Source: Microbispora catharanthi (GTDB lineage: Bacteria; Actinomycetota; Actinomycetes; Streptosporangiales; Streptosporangiaceae). Taken from it: a DNA stretch of 64,000 nucleotides. Location: positions 186,001 through 250,000 of the forward strand of contig NZ_VDMA02000006.1 of the NCBI RefSeq assembly GCF_006334915.2, read 5' to 3'. Below the pieces are notes generated by a model that saw only the letters and a list, made by a program, of their open reading frames with translations, did no database searches and was not told the DNA's origin. Position 1 is the stretch's first letter; every line of letters starts with the position of its first letter. The position numbers and the translations under genes are program-made. Shown in pieces: positions 26,242 to 36,689 of this stretch.

Positions 26242-27108
26242 TCAGCGCGTACGCGGCCACACGCCGTCGTAGCGGTAGCCCAGCTTCTCGACGTCCAGGA
26301 CGTTCGCGACCGGGTCGCCGTATCGGGGCAGGCGGCTCTCCTCGGTGACGTCCCCGTACGCCGACCGGACCGGAGCCTCGGGATGACGTGAGCGCCACAT
26401 GTGCCACAGCAGGTCGCCGAGGCAGGCGACGACCCAGTACAGGGGGTCGTTCGGGGCGGCGGACTGGGCCAGGTCCCCTCCGATGCCCATCTGCACCGCG
26501 CCGATGTGGATTTCCAGCTGCATGTTGAACACCTGGAAGTCCGGATTTTTCAGCATGTTCGCGATGAGATCGGGCGAGGCCCATGGGGGGATCTTCCCGC
26601 CGTCGGCGTACGAACGCCGGAGCGGATGAACCCGTGGGACTTTGGCGGTCCACCCGGCGAACGCGCCGTCGAGTACGGCCTGATCGTGCTTCGCGCTGCC
26701 GTTTCCCCCGAAATACGCCTTCGACAGCACCGCCGAGCGCTCCGGCGCCCGGCCGTCGCGGGGCCAGTCCCAGTACGGCACGGACACGGCCGGATCGATG
26801 CGCTGGAGCTCCCGCTCGAAGTGCAGGAGATATCTGCGCTGCCACGGCAGGAAGAAGCCGTTGGCGTGGGTGGCCGCGAAGTCGTCCGTGTAGGTCTTGA
26901 CCAGCGCGTCGTAGGTCCCCCGTGCCTTCAGCGCGCGCACCGCCCGGACGAACGCCTCCCACTGCTCCTTGGTCATGTCGCCGACCCGCCTGCGGGCCGG
27001 TGGCCGGGCCGGGTCCGCGTGCGCCGCCGTCCCGCGCACCCCGAACGCGATCGCCGCCGTGCCCCACACCGCCGATGACAGCAGCTCCCGCCTGCTCGGC
27101 CCGCGCAT
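26242..27108 (-). CDS. Tyrosinase-fold protein lacking most copper ligands
   Basis: A 288-residue exported protein with a Tat-like signal (PSRRELLSSAVWG) and a clear tyrosinase/hemocyanin fold: THANGFFLPWQRRYLLHFE, SVPYWDWPRD and PNDPLYWVVACLGDLLWHMW. Compared with bacterial tyrosinases, the copper A histidines read Y73, H81 and Q90, and the copper B positions read I202 (with H201 beside it), Q206 and A228. At most one or two of six ligands remain, so a binuclear copper centre and oxidase activity are very unlikely although the fold is well kept. No caddie protein (MelC1) is adjacent. It is divergent from the RibD-like reductase. Confidence 0.82.
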   Translation of the reverse strand: MRGPSRRELLSSAVWGTAAIAFGVRGTAAHADPARPPARRRVGDMTKEQWEAFVRAVRALKARGTYDALVKTYTDDFAATHANGFFLPWQRRYLLHFERELQRIDPAVSVPYWDWPRDGRAPERSAVLSKAYFGGNGSAKHDQAVLDGAFAGWTAKVPRVHPLRRSYADGGKIPPWASPDLIANMLKNPDFQVFNMQLEIHIGAVQMGIGGDLAQSAAPNDPLYWVVACLGDLLWHMWRSRHPEAPVRSAYGDVTEESRLPRYGDPVANVLDVEKLGYRYDGVWPRTR

Positions 27109-27383
27109 ATATCCGCCCCCCGAATATCACCGGATTCCGTGGCCTGTTCCGATGGGCGGAAAGATTAGAACGGCGAAGCCGCCGGGGTGCTGGATTTTGC
27201 GCCGTGTCGGCCATGAGAGGGACCGGCCGTGGCCGTGGCGGCAGAGAGGGGTGGCGGCAGACAGAACGGGGGCGGCAGAGAACGGTGCGGTGGTGGGGCC
27301 GCGGCGTCGCGCGGAGAAGGCGGCACGGGGCTCGCGGGGGCGTCGCGGCGGTGTTGTCGGTGCGGTGTGCCACTGTAGGAAGC

Positions 27384-28121
27384 GTGCGCCGCATCCACCC
27401 CTACGTCGAGGACGAGCCGGACATCCCCGCCGCCTACGCCTACCCGCGTGACCACTGGTTGCGCCTCAACATGGTGGCCAGCGCCGACGGCGCGGCCTGG
27501 GTCGAGGGCCACTCGGAGGGCCTGTCCGGCCCGGCCGACAAACGGATCTTCGGACTGCTGCGCGGCCTGGCCGACGTGGTGCTGGCCGGAGCCGCCACCG
27601 TCCGCACCGAGGGATACCGCCCGGCCCGCCCGCGCGAGTCGTGGCGGGCCCTGCGGGAGGGCAGGCCCCCGGCGCCGCCCATCGCCGTCGTCACCCGCCG
27701 CCTCGACCTCGACTTCGGCAGCTCGCTGTTCACCGAGGCGGAGCCGTACGCCCGGACGATCGTGATCACGACGGAGTCGGCGCCGAAGGACCGCCGCGAG
27801 GAGGCGGCCGCGAGGGCCGATCTGATCGTCGCGGGCGACGAGCGGGTCGATCTCGCGACGGTCGTGAGCGAGCTGCGCGACCGAGGCCTCGGCCGCGTCC
27901 TGTGCGAGGGCGGCCCCCGGGTGAACGCGCAGCTGGTCGCCGCCGGCCTCGTCGACGAGTTGGCGCTGACCGTGAGCCCGCTGCTGGCCGGCGGCGACGC
28001 GGCGCGCATACTGGACGGCGTCGCATCGCGCACGCCGCTGACCCTCGCCCAGGTGCTCGAAGAGGACGGCTTCCTCTTCTGCCGATACATCAGGGAGGCG
28101 CAGGATGAAGCTTCCGGTTGA
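27384..28121 (+). CDS. RibD C-terminal-type pyrimidine reductase family protein
   Basis: A 245-residue NADPH-dependent reductase of the RibD C-terminal/dihydrofolate reductase-like superfamily. Family segments include LRLNMVASADGAAW, VVLAGAATVRTEGY, VLCEGGPRVNAQLV and DELALTVSPLLAGG. It lacks the deaminase domain of full RibD, so a role in riboflavin synthesis is possible but not shown; many actinobacteria carry extra copies. The GTG at 27384 has AGGA four bases upstream. The 3' end overlaps the DNA ligase gene by 17 bases. Confidence 0.85.
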   Translation: MRRIHPYVEDEPDIPAAYAYPRDHWLRLNMVASADGAAWVEGHSEGLSGPADKRIFGLLRGLADVVLAGAATVRTEGYRPARPRESWRALREGRPPAPPIAVVTRRLDLDFGSSLFTEAEPYARTIVITTESAPKDRREEAAARADLIVAGDERVDLATVVSELRDRGLGRVLCEGGPRVNAQLVAAGLVDELALTVSPLLAGGDAARILDGVASRTPLTLAQVLEEDGFLFCRYIREAQDEASG

Positions 28122-29214
28122 GCCGCAGATCCCCGACCTGGACCTGCCGGTCGTGCCGCCGGTCGCGCCGATGCTCGCCAAGGCCGTCAAGGGGCTGCCC
28201 AAGCAGGACGGCACGCTCTACTACGAGCCGAAGTGGGACGGCTTCCGCTGTATCGTCTTCCGCGACGGCGACGAGGTCTTCCTGGGCAGCAGGAACGAGC
28301 GGCCCTTCACGCGCTACTTCCCCGAGCTGGTCGAGGCCGTCAGGCGGGAGCTGCCGCCCAAGTGCGTCGTGGACGGCGAGATCGTGCTGATCAGGGGACA
28401 GTCGCTCGACTTCGACGCGTTGCAGCAGCGCATCCATCCCGCGCAGTCCCGGGTGCGGCTGCTGGCCGAGAACACACCCGCGTCCTTCGTCGCCTTCGAC
28501 CTGCTCGCCACCGGGACGGAGGACCTCATGGAGGCGCCGTTCGCGGAGCGGAGGGCCCGGCTGGAGGAGGTGCTGGCGGGCGCGGGCCGGTCCGTACGGC
28601 TCACGCCGGTCACCCAGGACGAGAGCCGGGCCGCCGAGTGGTTCGACGCGTTCGAGGGCGCCGGTCTGGACGGCATCGTGGTCAAGCCGGGCGACCAGCC
28701 GTACACGCCGGACAAGCGGGTGATGTTCAAGGTCAAGCACGAGCGGACGGCCGACTGCGTGGTGGCGGGCTACCGCGAGCACAAGTCGGGGCCGGTCGTC
28801 GGCTCTCTGCTGCTCGGGCTCTACTCGCCGGACGGCCGCCTGCACCACGTGGGCGTCGCCGCGTCGTTCCCGATGAAGCGGCGTGAGGAACTCGTCGAGG
28901 AGCTCGCGCCCTACCGCGTGGAGGACCTGAGCGAGCATCCGTGGGGACACTGGGCCGAGGTCGCGGCGGGTGGCGCCGAGGGCCAGCGCCTGCCCGGCGC
29001 CGTGTCGCGGTGGAACGCCAAGAAGGATCTGTCGTTCATCCCGCTGCGGCCGGAGCGGGTGATCGAGGTGGCCTACGACCACATGGAGGGCGACCGGTTC
29101 CGTCACACCGCCCAGTTCCGCCGCTGGCGCCCGGACCGCACCCCGGCGTCCTGCACCTACGAACAGCTCGAACGTCCGGTGAGCTACGACCTCGACAAGA
29201 TCCTCGCCCGCTGA
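28105..29214 (+). CDS. ATP-dependent DNA ligase, LigC-type
   Basis: A 369-residue ATP-dependent ligase with the adenylation motif YEPKWDGFRCIVF (nucleophile Lys in KWDGFR), VVDGEIVL, FVAFDLLATG, GIVVKPGDQPYTP and FKVKHERTADCVV, then an OB-fold domain (about 230-369). It seals nicks, and in mycobacteria this class backs up LigD in NHEJ and base excision repair. It overlaps the reductase gene by 17 bases and so is translationally coupled to it. The stand-alone NHEJ polymerase lies 5 kb upstream in the same direction; the two are commonly adjacent in actinobacteria. Confidence 0.93.
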   Translation: MKLPVEPQIPDLDLPVVPPVAPMLAKAVKGLPKQDGTLYYEPKWDGFRCIVFRDGDEVFLGSRNERPFTRYFPELVEAVRRELPPKCVVDGEIVLIRGQSLDFDALQQRIHPAQSRVRLLAENTPASFVAFDLLATGTEDLMEAPFAERRARLEEVLAGAGRSVRLTPVTQDESRAAEWFDAFEGAGLDGIVVKPGDQPYTPDKRVMFKVKHERTADCVVAGYREHKSGPVVGSLLLGLYSPDGRLHHVGVAASFPMKRREELVEELAPYRVEDLSEHPWGHWAEVAAGGAEGQRLPGAVSRWNAKKDLSFIPLRPERVIEVAYDHMEGDRFRHTAQFRRWRPDRTPASCTYEQLERPVSYDLDKILAR

Positions 29215-29242
29215 CCGGCCGGACCGTCAGCCGGCCAAACCG

Positions 29243-29548
29243 TCAGCCGGCCAGCGCGCGGACGGCGGCGGTGACGACGACGGCGACCGCGACGATCACC
29301 AGGAACGGCGCGCGCAGCAGCAACGCGACGGCCGCCGCGGCGAGCCCGGCGGCCCGGGCGTCGACGACGAGCGTGCGGCCGTCGGCGAAGGTCTGCAGGG
29401 CGATCAGCGCGGCCAGTGCCGCGATCGGCACCAGGGCGGCCAGCTTGCGGACGAGCGGCCGCTCCAGCACCGCCGCCGGCACCGAAAGACCGAGCAGCTT
29501 CACGGCGTAGCATCCGGCCGCCGTGACGACGATCGCGACCCAGATCAT
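29243..29548 (-). CDS. azlD: AzlD-type branched-chain amino acid exporter subunit
   Basis: A 101-residue hydrophobic protein with about four transmembrane helices, matching AzlD, the small partner of AzlC in branched-chain amino acid (or related) efflux. The segments VAIVVTAAGCYAVKLLGL and LVRKLAALVPIAALAALIAL are typical. Its start codon overlaps the azlC stop by four bases (ATGA), so the two proteins are translationally coupled and probably made in equal amounts. The gene converges on the ligase gene. Confidence 0.88.
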   Translation of the reverse strand: MIWVAIVVTAAGCYAVKLLGLSVPAAVLERPLVRKLAALVPIAALAALIALQTFADGRTLVVDARAAGLAAAAVALLLRAPFLVIVAVAVVVTAAVRALAG

Positions 29549-30423
29549 CGGCGTCCTCCTCGGGGCGAGCGGCGGGCGAGGAGCCGTGACGCGGCCAGCA
29601 CCGCGGGCGCGGCGAGCACGGCCACCAGCACCGGCACGCCCGCGGGCACGAGCGGCACGCAGGCGAGGGCGAGCACGACGGCCAGCACCGCCACCGCCGC
29701 CTCCTCGCGCCGGACGAGCGCCCGGAGGAGCGTCCGGACGAGGGAGGCCCGGGCCGGCGGTGTGCCGGGCGGCGCCGCCTGCGGGCGGGCCGCGTCATCG
29801 GCCGGTTCCGGAGAAGTCGCAGGAGCGGCAGGGGGAGCGGTGGCGGGCGCGGCGGAGGAACGCGCCCGGAGCATGGGGAGGAGCAGGGCGAGGAAGACGG
29901 CCGGGCCGGCGGCGTCGAGCCCCCAGGCCCCCGGATCGCCGAGCGCGGAGGCGCCCAGCGCGCCCAGGAACGTGGTGATGTTCCACCCGGCGTACAGGCT
30001 GACCCCGGTGACCGTGAACCCGAGCCGGGCGAGGCGCCGGTCGGGCTGGGCCAGGGCCACGGCGGAGGTCTCGTCGATCACCCACTGCGCGGCGAGCGGG
30101 CGGACCGTTTTGGGAAGCCCGAGCAACTGCGACAGCCGCAGCCCGTAGAAGGCGTTCCGGACGCCGAGCAGCAGCGCCCCGGCCGCGGCGGCGAGCGGGT
30201 TCCCGCCGGTGCCGAGCGCGCCCACCAGCGCGAACTGGGACGCCCCGGTGAACACGAACAGCGACAGCACGCAGGTCTGGACGACGGTCATCCCCGCACC
30301 CGCCGAGGTGACGCCGAACGCGAAGCCCGACAGGCCGACGGCCGTGCCGACCCCGAGGGCGTCCCGCACGACCGCCGCCCGGGGCTTCGGCGGCAGGCCG
30401 GCCTGCACTGGTGTCGTGGTCAC
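29545..30423 (-). CDS. azlC: AzlC-type permease with an Ala/Pro-rich loop
   Basis: The large membrane subunit of an AzlCD exporter. The 292-residue protein shows GLSGFAFGVTSAGAGMTVVQ, FVFTGASQFALVGALG, RNAFYGLRLSQ and WVIDETSAVALAQ, all typical of AzlC. An unusual hydrophilic insertion rich in Ala and Pro (about residues 190-245, APATAPPAAPATSPEPADD and onward) separates the last helices and should lie in the cytoplasm. The GTG at 30423 is preferred over a start at 30489: a TACTCT box sits seven bases before it, suggesting a nearly leaderless mRNA, and the extra N terminus is not AzlC-like. Confidence 0.85.
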   Translation of the reverse strand: MTTTPVQAGLPPKPRAAVVRDALGVGTAVGLSGFAFGVTSAGAGMTVVQTCVLSLFVFTGASQFALVGALGTGGNPLAAAAGALLLGVRNAFYGLRLSQLLGLPKTVRPLAAQWVIDETSAVALAQPDRRLARLGFTVTGVSLYAGWNITTFLGALGASALGDPGAWGLDAAGPAVFLALLLPMLRARSSAAPATAPPAAPATSPEPADDAARPQAAPPGTPPARASLVRTLLRALVRREEAAVAVLAVVLALACVPLVPAGVPVLVAVLAAPAVLAASRLLARRSPRGGRR

Positions 30424-30576
30424 CCGCCCGAGAGTAACGAAGTGTGCAGGAATGTCCCCTATGGGGGTAAGTGGCCGAGTTTGCGACACCGACCCGTACG
30501 ACGGGGAGGCTCGCCCCGAGTCGTGCCCGGCCGCGACCCGGCCTCCCGGCGGGCCCGGGGCGGCAGCGGGGACGGC

Positions 30577-32697
<2,121 letters not shown>

Positions 32698-32765
32698 GTA
32701 ACCTCATTCTCCACTGCCGGGGCGAATCGTGTCACCCGAGACGACCCCTGCTCTCGCCCGGGAAC

Positions 32766-32806
32766 GCGGGAGCCCCCGCCGGATCGGGTCCGGAGGGGGC
32801 TCCCGC
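32766..32806 (-). terminator. Terminator of the osmC gene
   Basis: A perfect 12-bp stem, GCGGGAGCCCCC at 32766-32777 with its complement at 32795-32806, just beyond the stop (32813) of the minus-strand OsmC gene and before the glgX start. Confidence 0.75.
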
Positions 32807-32812
32807 TGGTGC

Positions 32813-33241
32813 TCAGCCGACGAGTTCGGCGTTCAGGGTGATCGTCGTGCCGGCGAGCGCCTTGCTCACCGGGCAGTTCGCCTTGGCCGTCTCGGCGGCC
32901 TGCTGGAAGTCCTCGGCCGAGATGCCGGGCACCTGCCCGCGGACGGAGATCACGATGCCGGTGATGCCCTCACCCGGCTGGAAGGTCACATCCGCCCGGG
33001 TCTCCAGCGACTGCGGCGGCGTGCCCGCCTTGGCCAGGCCGTTGGACAGGGCCATCGAGAAGCACGAGGAGTGGGCGGCGGCGATCAGCTCCTCCGGGCT
33101 CGTCTTGCCGTTGGCCTCCTCCGCCCGCGAGGGCCAGGAGACGTCGAAGGTGCCGACCCCGGAGGAGTCGAGCGAAACGGTGCCCGAACCGTCGAGCAGC
33201 GCGCCCTTCCACTGCGTCGTCGCGGTACGAGTGGTCGCCAT
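32813..33241 (-). CDS. OsmC family organic hydroperoxide peroxidase
   Basis: A 142-residue thiol peroxidase of the OsmC/Ohr group that reduces organic hydroperoxides. Both redox cysteines are present: C60 in AAHSSCFSMAL and C123 in ANCPVSKAL. The N-terminal TTQWKGALLDGSG and the GKTSPEELIAAAH segment place it with OsmC rather than Ohr. It is probably monocistronic, ending at a strong hairpin. A role in osmotic or oxidative stress is known for the family; regulation here is not visible. Confidence 0.92.
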   Translation of the reverse strand: MATTRTATTQWKGALLDGSGTVSLDSSGVGTFDVSWPSRAEEANGKTSPEELIAAAHSSCFSMALSNGLAKAGTPPQSLETRADVTFQPGEGITGIVISVRGQVPGISAEDFQQAAETAKANCPVSKALAGTTITLNAELVG

Positions 33242-33333
33242 GGCGACTTCCCTTCACTAGCGAGTCTTAATCCGTCAGCAGCGACCTTAACGCCGCCGCC
33301 GACGCGATGGGCTCACCGGCATGGCCGGTCGGC

Positions 33334-34944
33334 TCACGCCGGCGCCGCGCGGTCGAGGATCGCCTCCAGGTCGAGGCCGGAGGGCAGCGTGCCGAAGGCG
33401 CGCCCCCAGTCGCCGGACAGGCGCGACGCACAGAACGCGTCGGCCACCGCGGCGGGGGCGTACCGCACGAGCAGGGACGCCTGCAGGACCAGCGTCATCT
33501 CCTCGGCCACCCGGCGCGCGTCGGCCTCTCCCGCCGAGGCGAGCCTCTTCAGCACCCGCTCGGCCGCGTCGGCGACCCTCCTGTCCTGGGCCAGTGCCAC
33601 CTCGGCGAAGAACGCCTCGACCGCCTCCGGCTCCCTGGCCATCACGCGTATCAGGTCGAGGGCGGCGACGTTGCCCGAGCCCTCCCAGATGCCGTTCAGC
33701 GGCGACTCCCGGAACAGCCGGGGCATCTGCGACTCCTCGACGTACCCGTTGCCGCCGAGGCACTCCAGGGCCTCGGCCGCGTGGACCGGCGCCCGCTTGC
33801 ACACCCAGTATTTGCCGGCGGCGAGGGCGGCCCGGCGGAACAGGCCCTCGGCCGCGTCGCCCCCGATGGCCCGGTCGGTCGCCCCGGCCAGGCGCGTCAT
33901 GAGCGTGGTCGCCGCCTCCGACTCCAGCGCCAGGTCGGCGAGCACCGAGCGCATCAGCGGCTGCTCGGAGAGTGTCCGGCCGAACGCCCTGCGGTGGCGG
34001 GTGTGGTGGAGCGCCTGCGTCAGGCCGTACCGCATGCCGGCGGCCGAGCCGATCACGCAGTCGAGCCTGGTCATGTTCACCATCTCGATGATCGTCCGGA
34101 CGCCCCGGCCCTCCTCGCCGACCAGGTAGGCCACGGCGCCCTCGTACTCGACCTCGGCCGAGGCGTTCGACCGGTTGCCGAGCTTGTCCTTCAGCCGCAT
34201 CAGGCGCATCGCGTTGCGGGTGCCGTCGGGCAGCACGCGGGGGAGCAGGAAGCACGACAGCCCGCCCGGAGCCTGGGCGAGCACCAGGAACACATCACAC
34301 ATCGGGGCGGAGTTGAACCACTTGTGACCGGTCAGCGCGAAGGTCCCGTCGCCCAGCGGCTCGGCCCTGGTGCTGTTGGCCCGCACGTCGGAGCCGCCCT
34401 GCTTCTCGGTCATGGCCATCCCGGCCAGCACGCCGCGCTTGTCCCGCGGCGGGCGCAGCCCGAAGTCGTACGTGCGGGAGGCCAGCAGCGGTTCCCACTC
34501 CGCCCGCAGCGACGGCGAGTGCCGCAGCGCGGCCACGGCGGCGTACGTCATGGAGATCGGGCAGCCGTGCCCGGCCTCGACCTGCGACCAGGTGAAGAAC
34601 TTGGCGGCCCTGGCGACGTGGGCACCCGGCCGGGCCGACGTCCAGGGCGCGGCGTGCGCGCCGCTCTCGACCGCGACCGTCATGAGCTCATGCCAGGCCG
34701 GGTGGAACTCGACCTCGTCGATCCTGTTGCCGTACCGGTCGTGGGTGCGCAGCACGGGCGGGTGCTCGTTGGCCAGCCGCCCCCACTCCTGCGCCTTCGC
34801 AGAACCGGCCAGCAGGCCGAGCTGGCGCAGTTCCCCGGTCGCCCAGTCCGCCCCCTCCCTGGCGAGCCCCTCCAGCAGCGCCGGGTCGGCCGAGACGTCG
34901 TGGCCGGTCAGCGGGGGCACCTGGTTGGTCACGTCGTGGGTCAC
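33334..34944 (-). CDS. AidB-type acyl-CoA dehydrogenase
   Basis: A 536-residue flavoprotein of the acyl-CoA dehydrogenase superfamily, AidB branch, which in E. coli belongs to the adaptive response to alkylating agents and binds DNA. Features are MAMTEKQGGSDVRANSTRA, LTGHKWFNSAPMCDVFLVLA, the FAD segment RLKDKLGNRSNASAEVEYEG and ECLGGNGYVEESQMPRLFRE. The GTG at 34944 is chosen because AGGAGG lies five bases before it; a much longer open frame runs upstream through the ankyrin gene in another phase and is not coding. Whether it acts on an acyl-CoA or in alkylation defence is open. Confidence 0.9.
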   Translation of the reverse strand: MTHDVTNQVPPLTGHDVSADPALLEGLAREGADWATGELRQLGLLAGSAKAQEWGRLANEHPPVLRTHDRYGNRIDEVEFHPAWHELMTVAVESGAHAAPWTSARPGAHVARAAKFFTWSQVEAGHGCPISMTYAAVAALRHSPSLRAEWEPLLASRTYDFGLRPPRDKRGVLAGMAMTEKQGGSDVRANSTRAEPLGDGTFALTGHKWFNSAPMCDVFLVLAQAPGGLSCFLLPRVLPDGTRNAMRLMRLKDKLGNRSNASAEVEYEGAVAYLVGEEGRGVRTIIEMVNMTRLDCVIGSAAGMRYGLTQALHHTRHRRAFGRTLSEQPLMRSVLADLALESEAATTLMTRLAGATDRAIGGDAAEGLFRRAALAAGKYWVCKRAPVHAAEALECLGGNGYVEESQMPRLFRESPLNGIWEGSGNVAALDLIRVMAREPEAVEAFFAEVALAQDRRVADAAERVLKRLASAGEADARRVAEEMTLVLQASLLVRYAPAAVADAFCASRLSGDWGRAFGTLPSGLDLEAILDRAAPA

Positions 34945-35054
34945 TGGGTCCTCCTGTGGTCGATGCCGGGAATCGTCCATACCGGGACGTCCAACATGCC
35001 GGGACTCCATCTCAACATCTCGAAGGGCCGGGACAAACACCGGGCGGCAAACGG

Positions 35055-36578
35055 TCAGGCCCCCGAAATCTCCAGGCCGAGCTCCTGGGCCGCCTCCAGG
35101 GCGAGGTCGCGGGCGTAGTCCTGGTCGGCGCCCGCCTCGCACAGCACCCGGTGGACGCCTTCGATCGCGCGCCGGTCCCCGCGCCCGGCCAGGCCCCGCG
35201 CGGCCTCGGCCACCGTCGTCAGGTCGCGGTCGGTCAGCCGGGTGACCAGGGCGTCCCTGATGGAGGCGGTGTCGGCGGGCAGCCCCGCGATGCCCATCGT
35301 GGCCCAGTCGCGCACCTCGTCGTCGGCGCACCGGCTCAGCCGGATCAGCGTGGTCAGCCCGTCCTCGTCGTCCGGAGGCAGGACCGCGGCGAGCGCGATG
35401 GGGTCGTGGACCGTGGGCTCCCGGCCCGGGCTGTTGACGATCTTCAGCACCTCGGGGAGCGCCCGTTCGTCGGCCTGGTGGCCGAACGCGTGGAGCAGCG
35501 CCTCGACGACCGCGGGCTCGGTCTCCTGCCGGGCCAGGTCGCGCAGGATCTCCAGAGTGCGGTCCCGGTAGGGGTCGTGCCCCGCGCCCCGGCCGAGCCC
35601 CGGCTCGCCGAGCCCCGTCTGCTTGCCGAAGCCTGACTCCTGGCCGAATTCGGCGAGCACGTCGACGCCGAACTCCCGCTCCACCGGGTCGTCGCTCTCG
35701 CACAGCCGGGCCAGCGCCAGGAACGTCTCCTCGTCGTGGCGGGACTGGAGCGCGTGGACGGCCGCCCACCACGTCTCGTCGTCCTCGTCCAGGTCGCGGT
35801 AGGGCAGCGCGCGACCGAGCAGCACGTCCGCGCGCGGCCGCAGGCCGAGAGCCGCCTCCAGGACCGTCGCGACGGCGGCGTGCCCGTGCTGGCGCGTGAT
35901 CGCGTAGCCGCCGTCGGCGCCGCGCGCCTCGACCGTGACCCGCCGGGTGCCGTCCGGAGCGGAGGCGTGGGCCACCAGCACGGTGTGGTCGCCCTCCACC
36001 CTCGCGGAGACCTCCTCGCGCAACACGGCTTCGAGATCCACCGCCGCCAGCCGCGCGGCGATCTCCAGCGGGGTCGCGCCGTCCCAGCCGGGCGCGGACG
36101 GGTCGGCGCCGTGCTCCAGCAGGGACCAGACGATCCCGTACGCCCCGAAGATCGCGGCCAGCGTCAGCGGGGTGTCGCCGTCGTCGTCGGCCCGGCCGGG
36201 ATCGGCCCCGGCGTCGAGCAGGATGTCGGCCGACTCCAGGTTGCCGTTGGCCGCGGCCCACAGCAGGGCCGTCCAGCCGCCCTCCTCCGCCGCGTCGGGG
36301 TCTGCGCCGCCGTCGAGCAGCGCCTGCACGGTCTCGGCGTGGTCCCAGCACGCCGCCGCGCAGAGCGGAAGGCCCTCCTCGTGCCCCCCGCTCGGCTGGT
36401 CCGGGTCGGCGCCGTACTCCAGGAGCAGCCTGACGATGTCGTGGTGACCGCCGACGGCCGCCCGATAGAGCGGCGTCGTCCCCTGAGCGGGGTTCACGGC
36501 GGTGTCCGGGTGCAGCATCGCCGCCACCCGCGCGACGTCCCCTCCCGCTATCGCCTCCAGCAACCTGCTGCGGGTCAC
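35055..36578 (-). CDS. Ankyrin- and HEAT-repeat protein
   Basis: A 507-residue soluble protein built of helical repeats. Residues about 1-195 form roughly five ankyrin repeats (TTPLYRAAVGGHHDIVRLLL, GWTALLWAAANGNLESADIL, DTPLTLAAIFGAYGIVWSLL). The C-terminal half (about 270-507) has HEAT-like helical pairs (VVEALLHAFGHQADERALPE, DEVRDWATMGIAGL). Such proteins act as protein-binding scaffolds; no partner is suggested by the context. The GTG at 36578 starts the repeats almost directly; the long upstream extension has a different composition. It is divergent from the DUF1707 gene. Confidence 0.85.
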   Translation of the reverse strand: MTRSRLLEAIAGGDVARVAAMLHPDTAVNPAQGTTPLYRAAVGGHHDIVRLLLEYGADPDQPSGGHEEGLPLCAAACWDHAETVQALLDGGADPDAAEEGGWTALLWAAANGNLESADILLDAGADPGRADDDGDTPLTLAAIFGAYGIVWSLLEHGADPSAPGWDGATPLEIAARLAAVDLEAVLREEVSARVEGDHTVLVAHASAPDGTRRVTVEARGADGGYAITRQHGHAAVATVLEAALGLRPRADVLLGRALPYRDLDEDDETWWAAVHALQSRHDEETFLALARLCESDDPVEREFGVDVLAEFGQESGFGKQTGLGEPGLGRGAGHDPYRDRTLEILRDLARQETEPAVVEALLHAFGHQADERALPEVLKIVNSPGREPTVHDPIALAAVLPPDDEDGLTTLIRLSRCADDEVRDWATMGIAGLPADTASIRDALVTRLTDRDLTTVAEAARGLAGRGDRRAIEGVHRVLCEAGADQDYARDLALEAAQELGLEISGA

Positions 36579-36689
36579 GATTCCATGCTCACACAGTCCC
36601 TTCCGGGCCTCGTCCGCAGGGATCGTCTCCGTGGATCGCTCGCAGGATCGTTCCCAGGGAGGAGGGAGAGCGGGAGCGGGCGGGATACG

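Noticed and set aside
27237..27279. Three copies of GGCGGCAGA in the tyrosinase/reductase spacer
   Set aside because: Short, unevenly spaced and G-rich like the surrounding sequence; not convincing as an operator array.
29223..29253. Direct repeat ACCGTCAGCCGGCCA, two copies, at the ligase/azlD junction
   Set aside because: Only two copies, partly inside the azlD stop region; probably a small duplication without function.
33334..36351. A single 1005-codon frame joining the AidB-type gene with upstream sequence
   Set aside because: The part upstream of 34944 is arginine-rich shadow of the ankyrin gene; the GTG at 34944 has a strong ribosome-binding site and begins the conserved protein.
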